Assembly: GCF_001423185.1 (NCBI RefSeq)
Contig: NZ_LMOB01000001.1
Span: 1,082,875 to 1,146,874, forward strand
Direction: 5' to 3'
Length of the DNA stretch: 64,000 nucleotides
Source of the DNA: Plantibacter sp. Leaf314
GTDB lineage: Bacteria; Actinomycetota; Actinomycetes; Actinomycetales; Microbacteriaceae
Shown here: positions 1 through 7,130 of the stretch, piece by piece
Numbering within the stretch: the first letter of the stretch is position 1
Layout of the letters: the number at the start of each line of letters is the position of its first letter
Notes under the pieces: generated by a model
What the model saw: the letters and a program-made list of their open reading frames with translations, nothing else
The model's database searches: none
Told to the model about the DNA's origin: nothing
Made by a program: the position numbers and the translations under genes

Positions 1-315
1 CTCAAGGTCCAGGCGGTGTCGCAGGCGAGCCGGTGGGCGATCGAGCAGACGAGCGAGCAGAACCACCCGTGGGATGTGCGGCCGGCGGCCGCCTCCCTCC
101 GGAACCCGACCTTCGTGATCGCCTCCGACCCAGAGGTGTACAGCCTCGTCCGCGGCCCGCTGGCCGCACAGATCCTCGCCAATCGTCAGGTGAGTCTCAC
201 CGTCATCCAGGGCGCCGGGCACAACGTGCACCGGGACCGCCCCGCCGAGACCACGAAGGCGATCGGCGACTGGGCCGAGTTGCAGCTCGAGCAGCGATCT
301 CGTCACGAGGTCTGA
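1..315 (+). CDS. alpha/beta hydrolase, C-terminal fragment
   Basis: The reading frame is open from the first base, so the gene starts before the window; 104 codons are visible. The segment GAGHNVHRDRP has the look of the strand-turn carrying the catalytic histidine in alpha/beta hydrolases, and the earlier FVIASDPEV resembles the strand that usually carries the acidic residue. The nucleophile would lie upstream and is not visible. The acyl-CoA dehydrogenase-fold gene follows on the same strand after 59 bases with its own promoter. The family call rests on the tail only; substrate unknown. Confidence 0.65.
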   Translation, partial: LKVQAVSQASRWAIEQTSEQNHPWDVRPAAASLRNPTFVIASDPEVYSLVRGPLAAQILANRQVSLTVIQGAGHNVHRDRPAETTKAIGDWAELQLEQRSRHEV

Positions 316-362
316 TCGCCGCACCGCCCGCAGACACCCGTGTCATCGTCGGACCCCGGTGC

Positions 363-368
363 GACAAT
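363..368 (+). promoter_or_regulatory. -10 box (GACAAT), leaderless start
   Basis: GACAAT ends six bases before the GTG at 375, and no ribosome site lies between. Transcription would begin at or next to the start codon. Confidence 0.5.
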
Positions 369-374
369 GGTCCC

Positions 375-1565
375 GTGACCGTTCCCACGCAGTCAGACCC
401 CACCGCTCGCGCGTTCGATCCCAGCTCCGTGCTCGGCGACCAATTCATCGAGCGCATCCGTGAACGCGCGGCCGTGGCCGACCGCGAGAACGCCTTCTTC
501 GACGAGGACCTCGTCGAACTGCGGGCGTGCGGGTACCTGCGCGCGCTCGTCCCCGTGGATCTCGGTGGTCTGGGCCTCGGGCTGAGCGAGGTCACGCAGC
601 TGCAATCGCGGCTCGCCACCGCAGCCCCCGCGACCGCGCTCGCGGTCAACATGCACCTGGTGTGGACGGGTGTCGCGCGGCTGCTGCACGAACGGGGCGA
701 CGACTCGCTCCGGTTCGTCCTCGACGGCGCGGCGGGCGACGAACTCTACGCGTTCGGGGTGAGCGAGGCCGGGAACGACCTCGTGCTGTTCGGGTCCGAC
801 ACCGAGGCCCGGCCGGGTCCCGACGGTTCGTACCGATTCCACGGTCGCAAGATCTTCACCTCCCTGTCCCCGGCCTGGACCTGGCTCGGGACGACCGGCC
901 TCGACTCGACCTCGGCCGACGGCCCGAAGGTGGTCTACGGGTTCGTCGAGCGCTCTCGGGGCGGCTTCGAGATCCTCGACGACTGGGACACCGTCGGGAT
1001 GCGCGCCAGCCAGAGCCGGACGACCCTGCTCCAGGGCGCCGAGGCGAGCGCCGAACACGTCGTCCGCCGTCTCGACCCCGGGCCGAACCCGGATCCCATC
1101 GTGTTCGGCATCTTCGCCTGTTTCGAGACCCTGATCGCCGCGGTCTACACGGGTGTCGCGGAGCGTGCGCTCCGGCTCGCCGTCGAGACCGCGCACCGCA
1201 AGACCTCGAAGAAGGCCGGTGGCGCGAGCTACGCCTCGGACCCGGACATCCGTCGCCGGATCGCCGCTGCCGCCATCGCCTACGACGGCATGCTGCCGCA
1301 GCTGGCGAGCGTGGCTCGAGACCTCGACGACGGCGTCGACCACGGGTCCCTCTGGTTCCCGAAGCTCGTCGGGCTCAAGGTGCGCGCGACGGAGACCGCC
1401 CGCGAGGTCGTCGACCAGGCGATCAGGGTGGCCGGCGGCGGGAGCTACTTCGCTGCCAGCGAGCTCGGCCGTCTCTACCGCGATGTCCTCGCCGGGATGT
1501 TCCACCCCTCCGACGACGAGTCAGCGCACGCGACCGTCGCGAACGCCTGGCTCGGCCCCGCCTGA
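375..1565 (+). CDS. acyl-CoA dehydrogenase-fold flavoprotein
   Basis: A 396-residue protein with the acyl-CoA dehydrogenase layout: a helical N-terminal domain, a middle beta domain with FGVSEAGND and GRKIFTS, and a C-terminal helical domain. GTG 375 is chosen because GACAAT lies six bases upstream and homology begins just after it. The C-terminal stretch where true dehydrogenases carry the catalytic Glu reads YRDVLAGMFHPSDDES, with His-Pro instead. That layout is closer to the flavin-dependent monooxygenases of the same fold (DszC/HsaA type) than to a fatty-acid dehydrogenase. A role in oxidation of an acyl or aromatic compound is inferred; the substrate is unknown. The csoR gene converges from the other side. 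Confidence 0.8.
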   Translation: MTVPTQSDPTARAFDPSSVLGDQFIERIRERAAVADRENAFFDEDLVELRACGYLRALVPVDLGGLGLGLSEVTQLQSRLATAAPATALAVNMHLVWTGVARLLHERGDDSLRFVLDGAAGDELYAFGVSEAGNDLVLFGSDTEARPGPDGSYRFHGRKIFTSLSPAWTWLGTTGLDSTSADGPKVVYGFVERSRGGFEILDDWDTVGMRASQSRTTLLQGAEASAEHVVRRLDPGPNPDPIVFGIFACFETLIAAVYTGVAERALRLAVETAHRKTSKKAGGASYASDPDIRRRIAAAAIAYDGMLPQLASVARDLDDGVDHGSLWFPKLVGLKVRATETAREVVDQAIRVAGGGSYFAASELGRLYRDVLAGMFHPSDDESAHATVANAWLGPA

Positions 1566-1580
1566 CGTCCTGCGCCGGGG

Positions 1581-1859
1581 TCAGCCCCGGTTGTTGCTGA
1601 GCTCGAAGACACGCAGGAGCTCGGCGACCGCAGCGTCCTTGCTGTCGCCACCCTCCTCGAACATCTGCGTGACGTGCGTCAGCAGGTGGTTCTCGACGAG
1701 GAGCTTGTTGAGCGAGCCGAGCGACTTCTGGATGGCGAGCGACTGCGTGATGATGTCCATGCAGTAGTCCTCGTTCTCGATCATCTTCTCGAGCCCGCGC
1801 ATCTGTCCTTCGAGGATCTTCGTGCGGTGGAGGGCGCGCTTCTTGATGTCTTCGATCAC
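1581..1859 (-). CDS. CsoR/RcnR-family metal-sensing repressor
   Basis: A 92-residue all-helical DUF156 protein. The family binds DNA as a tetramer and lets go when metal binds. The predicted ligands are Cys33 (EDYCMD), His58 and His62 (ENHLLTH). This Cys-His-His set resembles RcnR-type Ni/Co sensors; copper CsoR has Cys-His-Cys. The GTG start at 1859 lies six bases after a TACCCT -10 box, so the mRNA looks leaderless. A palindrome at 1869-1885 overlaps that box and points to autoregulation. No metal exporter or chaperone gene is adjacent, so the effector is open. Confidence 0.88.
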   Translation of the reverse strand: MIEDIKKRALHRTKILEGQMRGLEKMIENEDYCMDIITQSLAIQKSLGSLNKLLVENHLLTHVTQMFEEGGDSKDAAVAELLRVFELSNNRG

Positions 1860-1865
1860 CGGCTC

Positions 1866-1871
1866 AGGGTA
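1866..1871 (-). promoter_or_regulatory. -10 box of the csoR-like gene (TACCCT)
   Basis: Read on the minus strand, TACCCT ends six bases before the GTG at 1859, giving a leaderless transcript. It overlaps the operator palindrome. Confidence 0.55.
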
Positions 1872-1885
1872 CCACCAGGGGGTAC
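1869..1885. promoter_or_regulatory. CsoR-type operator palindrome
   Basis: The 17-bp sequence GTACCACCAGGGGGTAC has GTACC/GGTAC arms around a C/G-rich centre, the form of operators bound by the CsoR/RcnR family. It overlaps the -10 box of the repressor gene. The divergent DUF445 gene starts 57 bases further on and could also be affected. Confidence 0.7.
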
Positions 1886-1929
1886 ATCAGCGGCCTCGCG
1901 AGGGGACGCTCTCCCACACCGCGCGAGCC

Positions 1930-1935
1930 TAGGAT
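1930..1935 (+). promoter_or_regulatory. -10 box (TAGGAT), leaderless start
   Basis: TAGGAT ends six bases before ATG 1942 with no ribosome site between. Confidence 0.55.
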
Positions 1936-1941
1936 GGGCGG

Positions 1942-3219
1942 ATGACGAGCTCCCCCGCCCTCGAACTCACCGCCGCCGACGCGGACCGCGCCAGAGCCCT
2001 GCGCTCGATGAAGCGCCTGGCCACCGGGCTGCTCCTCGTCATGGCGGTCATCTTCGCCGTCGCGTTCGCGCTCGAGGGTCGCTACCCGTGGCTGGCGTAC
2101 GTCCGGGCCGCTTCGGAGGGCGGCATGGTCGGCGCCCTCGCCGACTGGTTCGCGGTCACCGCCCTCTTCCGCCACCCCCTCGGCATCCCCATCCCGCACA
2201 CCGCGATCATCCCGAAGCGCAAGGACGAGATCGGGGTCAGCCTCGGTGAATTCGTCGAGGACAACTTCCTCTCCGAGGAGGTCGTGCGACAGAAGCTCGC
2301 CACCGTCAGCCTCTCGGAGAAGCTCGGTGGGTGGCTGTCCGAGCCGGCCAACGCCGAACGCGTCACCGCCGAGGCGTCGGTCGCGGTCCGTGGGCTCCTC
2401 GAGACCCTGTCCGACGACGACGTCCGCGAGGTCATCGAGGCGCTCGCATCGAAGCACCTCATCGACCCGCAGTGGGCGCCGAACATCGGCCGGTGGGTCG
2501 AACACATCGTCGGTGCCGGAGCGCACCACGACGCGGTCGACCTCCTGCTCGACCGGACGGGCGAGTGGTTGGGCAGCAACCCGAAGGCGTTCGAGCGCCT
2601 GGTGTCGAGCCGGCTGCCCACGTGGGTGCCGTCGTTCGTCGACCGGCTGGTCGACGACAAGCTCTACCGCGAGGCCGTGTCGTTCGTGCACGCGGTCCGG
2701 GCCGATCCCGACCACCAGCTCCGTCACGCGCTCGACGGCTACCTGGCCGAGCTCGCCGAGCAGCTGCAGACCGACGAATCGACGATCGCGCGCTTCGAGA
2801 ACGCGAAGCACGAGGTCATCGACAGTCCGCGGGTCCGCGAGGTCGCCGGGAAGACGTGGACCGCCGCGAAGACGGCCTTCCTCGAGGCGCTGGACGCCCC
2901 CGACAGCGAGCTGCGCAAGCGTGTCGCCGGCACCATCGCGGACGTCGGTCGACGACTCTCCACCGACGAGGCGTTCGCGACCCGGGTCGACACGCGCGTC
3001 GCCGACGCCCTGTCCTATGTGGTCACCCGGTACCGGCACGACATCGCCAGCATCATCACCGAGACGGTCGAACGCTGGGACGCCCGCGAGACGACGCAGA
3101 AGATCGAACTGCTCGTCGGACGCGACCTGCAGTTCATCCGCCTGAACGGGACGATCGTCGGCGCCCTGGCCGGCCTCGCCATCTTCACGATCGCGCAGGC
3201 CGTCCTCCGGGCGTTCTGA
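1942..3219 (+). CDS. DUF445 membrane protein
   Basis: A 425-residue protein with the DUF445 plan: an N-terminal membrane helix (about residues 26-44, LLLVMAVIFAVAFAL), the conserved EGGMVGALADWFAVTALFR motif, a long helical middle part, and a C-terminal membrane helix (about 405-422) after a RLNGTIVGALAGL segment. Members of this family sit in the membrane and their biochemical role is unsettled. The start is fixed by the TAGGAT box six bases upstream. The gene is monocistronic and converges with the Gln/Pro-rich membrane protein gene, leaving 12 bases between stops. Confidence 0.85.
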   Translation: MTSSPALELTAADADRARALRSMKRLATGLLLVMAVIFAVAFALEGRYPWLAYVRAASEGGMVGALADWFAVTALFRHPLGIPIPHTAIIPKRKDEIGVSLGEFVEDNFLSEEVVRQKLATVSLSEKLGGWLSEPANAERVTAEASVAVRGLLETLSDDDVREVIEALASKHLIDPQWAPNIGRWVEHIVGAGAHHDAVDLLLDRTGEWLGSNPKAFERLVSSRLPTWVPSFVDRLVDDKLYREAVSFVHAVRADPDHQLRHALDGYLAELAEQLQTDESTIARFENAKHEVIDSPRVREVAGKTWTAAKTAFLEALDAPDSELRKRVAGTIADVGRRLSTDEAFATRVDTRVADALSYVVTRYRHDIASIITETVERWDARETTQKIELLVGRDLQFIRLNGTIVGALAGLAIFTIAQAVLRAF

Positions 3220-3231
3220 CGGCCCGTCCCG

Positions 3232-4308
3232 TCAGCGCTTCGGGAGGAGCTCGACGGAGATGAGGTTGACGACGTCGCTCGCGAGCTGGTCGAGTGCGGC
3301 CTGATCACGGCAGGTGAAGGTGAAGACCACGAGCGTCCCCATCTTCGTGAGTGAACGGACACCCCAGTAGGTGCGCTCCCCCGACGCCTGCGTCCACGAC
3401 AGCACGCGGAACTCGATGAGCCCACCGCCGCTGTTGTAGTTGAGCTGTTCCGTCGTGCCGTCGGCCTTCACGTAGTCGGCGCCGACGTACTTCGCCAGGT
3501 AGGCGTCGCTCGAGCGCTCGTCGTCTCCGACGGCGATCTCGTCCTGCGTCAGCGCGATGTTGCCGAGCCGGACCTCGCACGAGGTCGAGGCGTTGGTGTA
3601 GATGTCGATGCCGTTCTTGTCCTTGCCACCGGCCGCCCACGACGAGTCGAAGTCGTTCGTCAGGTACGCCGTCCACTCGGTGGGGACCTCCTGTCCCGCA
3701 GCGAAGTCGAGATCCGGCGGGATGGAGACGTAGGTCTTCGACGGCTCGGGCGTGGCGTCGGTCTCCGACGGCGTCGGCGACGCGGTCTTCGTCGGCGTCG
3801 CCGAGCGGGTCGGGCTCGGGTCAGCCACCGGCGCGCCGCCCTGCGCGAGCACGAGGGAGACGACGGTGATGATGGCGGCGATCACCACGACGGGGACGCC
3901 GACGGCGAGCGCGATGATGAGGCCGGTGCGCTTGCGCTTCGGCGGTCCGTAGGGCGGCTGTTGCGGCGGCTGCTGGCCGTACGGGTTCTGCTGCTGCGGC
4001 TGCTGGCCATACGGGTTCTGCTGCTGCCAAGGCTGCTGCGGCTGCTGTTGGCCGGCCGGATTCTGCGGCTGCCAAGGCTGCTGCGGCTGCTGCTGCGGGG
4101 TCGGCTGCTGCTGCCAGGTGGGCTGCTGGCCGTTCGGCTGCTGCTGCCAGTTCTGCTGCGGGTTCGGGTTCGGCTGCTGCTGCCAGGTGGGCTGCTGGCC
4201 GTTCGGCTGCTGTCCCCAGTTCTGCTGCGGCGGCTGCCGGGGCGGGTTCGGCTGCTGCGGCGGCCGGCCGTCGGGGTACTGCGGGTCGGGCGGCGGGACA
4301 TCGGTCAC
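3232..4308 (-). CDS. Gln/Pro-rich single-pass membrane protein
   Basis: A 358-residue protein not recognised as a named family. Residues 1-125 are cytoplasmic low complexity, dominated by Gln, Pro and Asn, with repeats such as NGQQPTWQQQP (twice), QQPW and NPYGQQ. A KRKR stop-transfer cluster follows, then one membrane helix (about 128-152) and a Ser/Thr/Pro stretch. A folded external domain of about 180 residues contains two cysteines (TSCEVRL and FTCRDQ) that could form a disulphide. The layout suggests a surface or envelope protein with a disordered cytoplasmic tail. It starts at GTG 4308 behind an AAAGG ribosome site. Confidence 0.75.
   Translation of the reverse strand: MTDVPPPDPQYPDGRPPQQPNPPRQPPQQNWGQQPNGQQPTWQQQPNPNPQQNWQQQPNGQQPTWQQQPTPQQQPQQPWQPQNPAGQQQPQQPWQQQNPYGQQPQQQNPYGQQPPQQPPYGPPKRKRTGLIIALAVGVPVVVIAAIITVVSLVLAQGGAPVADPSPTRSATPTKTASPTPSETDATPEPSKTYVSIPPDLDFAAGQEVPTEWTAYLTNDFDSSWAAGGKDKNGIDIYTNASTSCEVRLGNIALTQDEIAVGDDERSSDAYLAKYVGADYVKADGTTEQLNYNSGGGLIEFRVLSWTQASGERTYWGVRSLTKMGTLVVFTFTCRDQAALDQLASDVVNLISVELLPKR
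3952..4290 (-). repeat. CAG/CTGC-rich coding repeats (Gln/Pro tail)
   Basis: The DNA for the N-terminal tail is made of near-repeats of CAG, CCG and TGG codons. The copy encoding NGQQPTWQQQP occurs twice, about 75 bases apart, with similar blocks around it. Such tracts can change length by slippage. Confidence 0.65.
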
Positions 4309-4426
4309 GGCAGTGGCCTTTCGACGGAACGGCGGGCGGAGCGGCTGAACTGCCCGGCCGCACGCCTGCAGTTCGTTGCCGTCAGCCTATCTGCGACAGA
4401 GCGGCCCCGGTGGGTGCATCCTGCAC

Positions 4427-4432
4427 CAGAAT
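4427..4432 (+). promoter_or_regulatory. -10 box (CAGAAT), leaderless start
   Basis: CAGAAT ends six bases before GTG 4439. This supports that start over an ATG further upstream in the same frame. Confidence 0.5.
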
Positions 4433-4438
4433 GGTGAC

Positions 4439-5785
4439 GTGTCCACCGCGCCCACCACCCCTCGCAGCCGCAGCGAGCGCCTCGATGCGCTCCCGTTCAC
4501 GAAGGCGCACGGACGACTCCTCGTCGGTTCCGGTGTCGGATGGGCGCTCGACGCCATGGACGTCGGACTCGTCTCCTTCGTCCTCGCCCAGCTCGCCGTC
4601 CAATGGCAGCTCGGGAAGACCGAGCTGTCCTGGATCGCCTCGGCCGGGTTCCTCGGGATGGCCATCGGAGCGACCCTCGGCGGGCTCCTCGCCGACCGCG
4701 TCGGCCGCCGCCACGTCTTCGCCATCACGCTGCTCGTCTTCGGCATCGCGACGGGCGCCTCGGCGCTGGCGTGGGGGCTCGGGGTCCTGATCGTGCTGCG
4801 CTTCGTCGTCGGCCTCGGGCTCGGCGCGGAACTCCCCGTCGCCTCGACCCTCATGAGCGAGTTCGCCCCGCCACGGATCCGCGGTCGGATCATCGTCTTC
4901 CTCGAGGCGTTCTGGGCCGTCGGGTGGATCGCCGCCGCGCTCATCGGCTACCTCGTCGTGCCGACGAGCGACGACGGCTGGCGGTGGGCGCTCGCCATCG
5001 GCGCGCTCCCCGCGGTCTACGCCGCCATCGTGAGGACGCGCCTGCCGGAGTCGGTGCGCTTCCTCGAATCGCGCGGCCGCCACCGCGAGGCGGAAGTCGT
5101 CGTCCGCGAGTTCGAGGCCTCCGCCGGTGTCGACCACGTCGAGGTTCCCGGCGGCACCGGGGGCGACACCGCCGCGAGCGCCGGCCTCTCCGCGGGGCAG
5201 CGGCTGCGCGGCCTCTGGGTGCGGGAGCACCGCCGAGACACCGCATCGCTCTGGATCGTGTGGTTCTGCGTGAACTTCTCCTACTACGGAGCGTTCATCT
5301 GGATCCCGACGATCCTCGTCGACTCGGGCTTCTCGCTCGTCCGATCCTTCGGCTTCACGCTCATCATCACGCTGGCCCAGCTCCCCGGTTACGCGGTGTC
5401 GGCCTGGCTCATCGAGGCATGGGGTCGGAAGCAGACCCTCGCCACCTTCCTCGCCGGTTCGGCCGTGTCCGCGGTCCTCTTCGGCACGGCGACGACCGAG
5501 CCGATGATCATCGCGTTCGGCATGTGTCTCTCCTTCTGCAACCTGGGTGCCTGGGGCGCGCTGTACGCGACGACGCCGGAACTGTATCCGACCCAGCTGC
5601 GCGCGACCGGCGCCGGGTGGGCGGCCGGGATCGGGCGCATCGCGTCGATCATCGCCCCGCTCTCGGTCCCCGTCCTGCTCGTGGCCGGCCACGCGCTGCT
5701 CTTCTCGGTGTTCGCGGCGTTCTTCGTCGTCGCCGCGGTGGCCGCGCTGTTCCTCTCCGACCGGCGCGGGCGCTCCCTCGACTGA
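4439..5785 (+). CDS. MFS transporter (metabolite:H+ symporter type)
   Basis: A 448-residue major facilitator protein with 12 predicted helices. Signatures are DAMD in helix 1 and LADRVGRRH after helix 2 (MFS motif A). RFVVGLGLGAELPVAS falls in helix 4, and LPESVRFLESRGR at the central loop is typical of metabolite and sugar porters. It resembles the NiaP/aromatic-acid carrier group, but the substrate cannot be read from sequence. The GTG start is placed by the CAGAAT box. The aldose 1-epimerase gene follows on the same strand after 49 bases with its own -10 box, so a link to sugar uptake is possible but weak. Confidence 0.85.
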   Translation: MSTAPTTPRSRSERLDALPFTKAHGRLLVGSGVGWALDAMDVGLVSFVLAQLAVQWQLGKTELSWIASAGFLGMAIGATLGGLLADRVGRRHVFAITLLVFGIATGASALAWGLGVLIVLRFVVGLGLGAELPVASTLMSEFAPPRIRGRIIVFLEAFWAVGWIAAALIGYLVVPTSDDGWRWALAIGALPAVYAAIVRTRLPESVRFLESRGRHREAEVVVREFEASAGVDHVEVPGGTGGDTAASAGLSAGQRLRGLWVREHRRDTASLWIVWFCVNFSYYGAFIWIPTILVDSGFSLVRSFGFTLIITLAQLPGYAVSAWLIEAWGRKQTLATFLAGSAVSAVLFGTATTEPMIIAFGMCLSFCNLGAWGALYATTPELYPTQLRATGAGWAAGIGRIASIIAPLSVPVLLVAGHALLFSVFAAFFVVAAVAALFLSDRRGRSLD

Positions 5786-5822
5786 GCCGCCGGACGACGC
5801 GCTCGGAGCGGCCGCCATACGA

Positions 5823-5828
5823 CAGAAT
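5823..5828 (+). promoter_or_regulatory. -10 box (CAGAAT), leaderless start
   Basis: CAGAAT ends six bases before GTG 5835. Confidence 0.5.
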
Positions 5829-5834
5829 GGGGCC

Positions 5835-6803
5835 GTGATCGAATCCACCCCCGCCGCGTCCCCCTCCGCCACCGTCGACCGCCGACCGATCTCGGGACGA
5901 CGTGTCGACCTCACCCATGGGGCGTACACCGCGTCGATCGCGTCGGTCGGCGCCTCCCTGCGGTTCCTGCGGCACGAGGGACGCGACCTGGTGGTCCCGT
6001 TCGACGCCGACGAGGTCCGTCCGGCCTTCCGGGGTGCGATGCTCGCCCCGTGGCCGAACCGTGTGGTCGACGGCCGGTACACCTTCGCGGGGGTCGAGTA
6101 CCAACTCGCCCTGACGGAGCCCTCGCGCGGGCACGCGCTCCACGGCCTCGCCGCCTGGTCCGATTGGGAGCTCGTGGCCTCGTCGACCGCGTCCGCGACG
6201 TTCCGCGTCGTCATCGAGGCGCAGGACGGCTACCCCTTCCGCGTGCAGGTGGCTGCGACGTACACGCTCGACGACGACGGGCTGCGCACCGAGGTCGAAG
6301 CGGTGAACCTGGGCGACACCGACGCCCCGTACGGCACGGGACCGCACCCCTATCTCGTCGCCGGCGAGGGCCGGGTCGACGACTGGACCCTGGAGCTCCC
6401 GGCATCGAAGGTGCTGACGGTCACCCCCGACCGCCTGAGCCCCGTCGCCGTGGAGGACGTGGACGGCGCCGACACCCGGCACTTCGACTTCCGGACGCCG
6501 CGCAGCATCGGCGACACCTTCATCGACCACGCGTTCACGGACCTCGCGACGGACGCCGACGCCGGTCAGGTCGTGGTCCGGGTGACCTCGCCTGCCGGCA
6601 CCGGCGTCACCATGCACTGGGGCGACGGGCTGCCGTGGGTGCAGGTCCACACGGCCGACCAGCCCGTCCCGGAGCTCGACCGGCTGGGCCTCGCCGTCGA
6701 GCCGATGACCTGCCCGCCCGACGCCTTCTCGACCGGCACGGACCTCGTCGTGCTGGCCCCCAATACACCACACCGGGTGTCCTGGACCATCGCAGCACTC
6801 TGA
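5835..6803 (+). CDS. aldose 1-epimerase family protein
   Basis: A 322-residue galactose mutarotase-like protein. The family interconverts alpha and beta anomers of aldoses in the cytoplasm. Visible signatures are LAPWPNRVVDGRY, the histidine motif RGHALHG, the second histidine in GPHPYL, and the acidic residue in AVEPMTCPPDAF near the C terminus. These match the GalM catalytic set of two His and a Glu. Start GTG 5835 is preferred because of the CAGAAT box. It lies downstream of an MFS carrier gene and upstream of a small acidic protein. Confidence 0.88.
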   Translation: MIESTPAASPSATVDRRPISGRRVDLTHGAYTASIASVGASLRFLRHEGRDLVVPFDADEVRPAFRGAMLAPWPNRVVDGRYTFAGVEYQLALTEPSRGHALHGLAAWSDWELVASSTASATFRVVIEAQDGYPFRVQVAATYTLDDDGLRTEVEAVNLGDTDAPYGTGPHPYLVAGEGRVDDWTLELPASKVLTVTPDRLSPVAVEDVDGADTRHFDFRTPRSIGDTFIDHAFTDLATDADAGQVVVRVTSPAGTGVTMHWGDGLPWVQVHTADQPVPELDRLGLAVEPMTCPPDAFSTGTDLVVLAPNTPHRVSWTIAAL

Positions 6804-6816
6804 CAGCGGTCGGCGT

Positions 6817-6822
6817 TAGGCT
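6817..6822 (+). promoter_or_regulatory. -10 box (TAGGCT), leaderless start
   Basis: TAGGCT ends six bases before ATG 6829. Confidence 0.5.
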
Positions 6823-6828
6823 GACGAC

Positions 6829-7080
6829 ATGTCACAGACGCTTGCGAAACTCATCGGTGGTCCGCTCGACAGCGAGATCATCCCGCTCGAAGACGGCCAG
6901 GACGGCGAACTCGTCCTCCCCTACGGCGAAGGCCAGCTCATCTACCGCCCCGCCGGCGAGGCGACGAACACCGGCGACCACGACGGCCCGACGACGACCG
7001 CCTACGAATACGTCGAGGCCACCGAGGAGATCTCTCCGACCAACCGCAACGGGAACGGCGACGACGACTCGATCGGCTGA
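6829..7080 (+). CDS. small acidic protein, unknown function
   Basis: An 83-residue acidic protein with an N-terminal KLIGGPLDSEIIPL segment, a YGEGQLIYRP strand, and an Asp/Asn/Thr-rich tail that looks disordered. I do not recognise a family; the GGPLD start resembles short proteins seen in many actinobacteria and phages. It is judged real because it has a TAGGCT box at leaderless spacing, actinobacterial codon use and a terminator-like hairpin just after its stop. Confidence 0.65.
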   Translation: MSQTLAKLIGGPLDSEIIPLEDGQDGELVLPYGEGQLIYRPAGEATNTGDHDGPTTTAYEYVEATEEISPTNRNGNGDDDSIG

Positions 7081-7097
7081 CCCGAACCGACCATCCG

Positions 7098-7130
7098 GAC
7101 GCCGGCGACTGATCCTCAGTCGTCGGCGTC
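7098..7130. terminator. hairpin between convergent genes
   Basis: A 15-bp stem (GACGCCGGCGACTGA and its partner, one mismatch) with a three-base loop. The right arm overlaps the last codons of the serine hydrolase gene. It can end transcription of the small acidic protein gene. Confidence 0.55.

Noticed and set aside
4382..6214. A 610-codon minus-strand frame opposite the MFS and epimerase genes
   Set aside because: Its composition is Arg/Glu/Gly-rich noise. The plus-strand frames have clear families, membrane helices and -10 boxes.
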